From Oehlia diaphana (taxonomy: Eukaryota; Glomeromycota; Glomeromycetes; Glomerales; Glomeraceae), in NCBI GenBank assembly GCA_003833135.1, contig QZLH01001478.1:10540-20746 (forward strand): a stretch of DNA of 10,207 nt, given 5' to 3'. Position numbers and translations under genes: made by a program. This document shows positions 8,317 to 10,207 of the stretch, one piece after another. Numbering within the stretch: position 1 is the first letter of the stretch; each line of letters starts with the position of its first letter. The notes under the pieces are model-generated. The model did no database searches, was not told where the DNA came from, and saw only the letters and a program-made list of their open reading frames with translations.

Positions 8317-8728
8317 TATGCCAACTTGAGTGCTGAATTATTATGTCCAAAGTTCTGGCCAAAATTGTGGAATAGTATTAGCCAAAATTAAGCAAAAATA
8401 GACTGCACCTTACTGTGCCAGTCATGTGATACTGTTCGGTACTGGAATACCTTCACATAAGTTATTTGATCAGCTATAGATAAAAAATCAGTTAAATATG
8501 GCTGGCACTATAGCATGTAATTCTAGCGGGCTAGTGACAGGAACATTCACAGAATTTTTCTAGCACTTTTTCGTCACTTTCAAAGGTGATAGAGAATTAG
8601 AGGTGTGATATGTATTATTATGGCCAGCCTATTTATTTGCCAAAAAGTGCGTCATTCTGCAACCCAACTATTGCCTATTTGTTGTTGGTATAAGTTTTAC
8701 GCGAAGGCTATACCATACCCAGATATAT

Positions 8729-8776
8729 GGTAGGCTTCTTTCATTATTTTATATAAAGATACTGAAGAAGTCTACC
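8729..8776. repeat. Hairpin unit 1
   Basis: GGTAGGCTTCTT (8729-8740) is nearly complementary to GAAGAAGTCTACC (8764-8776), with an AT-rich loop containing TTTATATAAAG. It is homologous to the hairpin at 8816 in length, arms and loop. A third small stem, TACCATA/TATATGGTA, overlaps its left edge (about 8711-8732). Confidence 0.6.
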
Positions 8777-8815
8777 CTAAATGTCATATTATACCCGACT
8801 ACATACTAGTGATAG

Positions 8816-8863
8816 GGTAGGTATCTTCCAATATTTATATAATAGATTACGAAGTTACCTACC
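8816..8863. repeat. Hairpin unit 2
   Basis: GGTAGGTATCTTC is complementary at 12 of 13 positions to GAAGTTACCTACC (8851-8863). The loop again holds TTTATATAA. It lies exactly 87 bases downstream of unit 1 and has the same 48-base length, so the two are copies of one element. Confidence 0.65.
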
Positions 8864-9001
8864 TTAATATCATCTACTAAGAATTAATCTATCCGCGTTT
8901 TTCTACCTATCCTGCTATACGCCTCTTTCTACACCTTTCAAAAAAATAAATTAAACATTTCTGAAATTTATAGAGTTATCATAACTTTTCGATCTAATAC
9001 C

Positions 9002-9614
9002 ATGCATACTTCAACTATTTCCAATCAAACTAATCACACTGGAACTCTCACCCCAGCCCTCCACTACGATAGCACCAGCCCCAGTGAATACTTGAGTAAC
9101 TCAGATAGCTATAATGATAATGTTTCTGATTGTGGTTCAGATGATTATATAACTACAAGTGTAATTATGAGTCTGATAATGAAGAAGCTTCCTGCACTTC
9201 AACCAGCACTACTGAAGCTGTAAAAGAACGAAAGGATAATGTGATATATACTTTGAGGCAAGAAAACTTCAATGATAAATTTTTCCCTAAAGATTTGCTA
9301 AATGCTATTCGGGGAATTCTCTCATCATCGCCTAGAGATATATCAGACGATAAAGGATCATTGGATTGCCTTCCAATCTATTCATTCCTCTTTCTGAACG
9401 AAAAGGCTCTAGTTTGTATAATGCTTATGACTGAAGTGAAGTGGAAAATAAATTGGTTATAAAAATTGACCAAGATGCTGATCATGCATCGTCGGTCTGG
9501 GTGTGGGTTTCACCCACCTCGGCCAAAGCCTCGCAGTACCTACATTTTCCCTCCGGAGGTAACCTCAGCAATATAGCCAGAAGAGGCTTAAAGAGCCTCA
9601 CCAGATATCAATAA
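9002..9614 (+). pseudogene. Unrecognised gene, frame-shifted, Ser/Thr-rich N-terminus
   Basis: The first ATG is 9002 (MHTSTISNQTNHTGT). Three successive frames read as one protein of about 200 residues. The first, 9002 to about 9148, is rich in Ser, Thr, Asn and Asp and ends ...DCGSDDY. The second, about 9151-9386, is acidic then basic (EEASCTSTSTTEAVKERKDN) and continues to DCLPI. The third, about 9387-9614, starts PLSERKGSS and ends RRGLKSLTRYQ with TAA 9612-9614. A TGA at 9432-9434 interrupts the third segment. Frameshifts near 9148 and 9385 and this stop show decay, unless they are sequence errors. I do not recognise a domain; the conserved-looking part is the last 60 residues (VWVWVSPTSAKASQY), where base composition is also more GC-rich. 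A tail of a repeated fungal family is possible. Confidence 0.5.
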
Positions 9615-9839
9615 GGGGGAGGACCTTCAGGTCTGACCCTCTATATCCATCCCATTTCTGTCCCTACATCTGACCCTATATATACTACTTTTTATCCCAT
9701 CAGAAAGAAGAATAAAGAGGAAAAAAGGGAAGTAGGACAGATGGGGCAAATAGGACAGATGTTTTAAAAGTTATACAGAATTTTTCAAAAAAAAACTTTT
9801 ATTTTTACTCTCATTACCCATCCCATTCGTTTTGCACCT
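9615..9839. other. Non-coding spacer with short degenerate motifs
   Basis: It contains a perfect GACCT/AGGTC hairpin (about 9622-9633) and TAGGACAGAT twice with an 18-base spacing (9733 and 9751). A loose repeat of CATCCCATT...ATCTGACCC occurs at about 9648 and about 9823. The TAGGACAGAT pair is partly complementary to the ATCTGACCCTA phrase, so this may be an old foldback. No gene is seen. Confidence 0.4.
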
Positions 9840-10012
9840 ATCTGACCCACCATTCTTAGCCTCCAATCAGCCCAGTAAAACCAGGAAGTGCAGGACAGTT
9901 TTCACTCGCCCAAAAAAATCAACTCTTTTGATCTGTCTTACCATTCTTACCCTCCAATCAGCCCAGTAAGACCAGGAAGTGCAAGACAGATACCACTTGT
10001 CCGAAAAAATCA
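9840..10012 (-). repeat. 91-base direct repeat, two units
   Basis: On the minus strand, one unit starts at the TGA at 10012 and the next at the TGA at 9921. Both open TGATTTTTT(C/T)GG and share a nearly identical block, read on plus as CCTCCAATCAGCCCAGTAA (9871 and 9952 onwards) followed by ACCAGGAAGTGCA. Identity over the unit is high but not complete. The repeat forms the 3' untranslated side of the minus-strand gene. Confidence 0.75.
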
Positions 10013-10207
10013 ATCCACCTTTCTCTTTTTTGTCTTTTGCTCTACTGTATCTCTTTTCACCCTATCATCCAAACATTTAGCAACACACTGCTAGCATGCC
10101 TTATCAGATTGAAAGATTTCAAGACCAAGCTCTTTGCATTGTCGATTAAAAGCTGCTACCTTCTTTTTAGCTGCAGCATCTTCCTTTTCCTTCTTGCTCT
10201 TCTTTTT
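10010..10207 (-). pseudogene. C-terminus of an unrecognised lysine-rich protein, with internal TAG
   Basis: The minus strand is open from the window edge (10207) as KKKSKKEKEDAAAKKKVAAF, then NRQCKELGLEIFQSDKAC, reaching TAG at 10091-10093. The same frame then continues for 26 more codons (QCVAKCLDDRVKRDT...) to TGA at 10010-10012, ending in a basic KKRKV motif like a nuclear localisation signal. The composition of both halves looks coding, so TAG is probably a nonsense mutation in a longer gene (Trp, Gln or Lys originally) rather than the true end. The N-terminal part lies beyond the window. Function is unknown; the basic tail hints at a nuclear protein. Confidence 0.55.

Larger units (their letters stand above)
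8060..9001. other. Non-coding stretch rich in inverted repeats
   Basis: No reading frame of note is present. TTCTGGCCAA appears at about 8182 and 8352 with a looser copy at about 8380, and GATCCATAAT recurs at 8170 and 8211. There is a 9-base inverted repeat at 8274-8316 and paired hairpins at 8729-8863. The last 60 bases before 9002 would hold the promoter of the next frame; no clear promoter motif is seen. Confidence 0.55.

Noticed and set aside
9888..10094. 68-codon plus-strand open frame
   Set aside because: It runs antisense through the 91-base repeat and the end of the minus-strand gene, with no sign of conservation.

Overview
This looks like an accessory, transposon-rich stretch of a fungal nuclear genome, most likely an arbuscular mycorrhizal fungus of the Rhizophagus/Glomeromycotina type. 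The evidence is very AT-rich DNA, very short introns (about 58-84 bases, GT...AG) inside the coding remnants, hAT-type transposase decay, and a first gene whose protein resembles a large repeated family I associate with Rhizophagus genomes. The organism call comes from memory and composition, not from a search. No intact ordinary gene, tRNA, rRNA or CRISPR array was found.

Layout. (1) 1-2273, plus strand: the 3' four-fifths or so of a multi-exon gene, broken by four in-frame stops and two frameshifts. Its conserved residues have the layout of a RAG1/Transib-like or CACTA/Chapaev-like DDE transposase: D, D, CxxC, HxxxxH, E. (2) 2274-5602: over 3 kb of AT-rich non-coding DNA with T-rich tracts, an 84-base duplication, several foldbacks, a pair of 65-base direct repeats, and a less AT-rich island of degenerate GCYGAAAC units at 5101-5258. 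(3) 5603-7899, plus strand: a hAT transposase with BED zinc finger, DDE residues and C-terminal dimerisation domain. It is full length but dead (ten stops, one frameshift). Its last codons run into a 64-base inverted repeat and a 32-base tandem array (7874-8058). (4) 8060-9001: non-coding, rich in short inverted repeats, including two related 48-base hairpins 87 bases apart. (5) 9002-9614, plus strand: an unrecognised Ser/Thr-rich reading frame split by two frameshifts and one stop. (6) 9615-9930: short degenerate motifs. (7) 10207 down to 10010, minus strand: the lysine-rich C-terminus of an unrecognised gene that continues out of the window, with an in-frame TAG. A 91-base repeat unit, present twice, begins exactly at its final stop codon.

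The genes do not form a pathway. They are independent decaying mobile-element or repeated-family copies. At several places the stop codons sit where a conserved tryptophan or arginine is expected (TGG to TAG/TGA, CGA to TGA). That is what C-to-T decay, by methylation or a RIP-like process, would produce.
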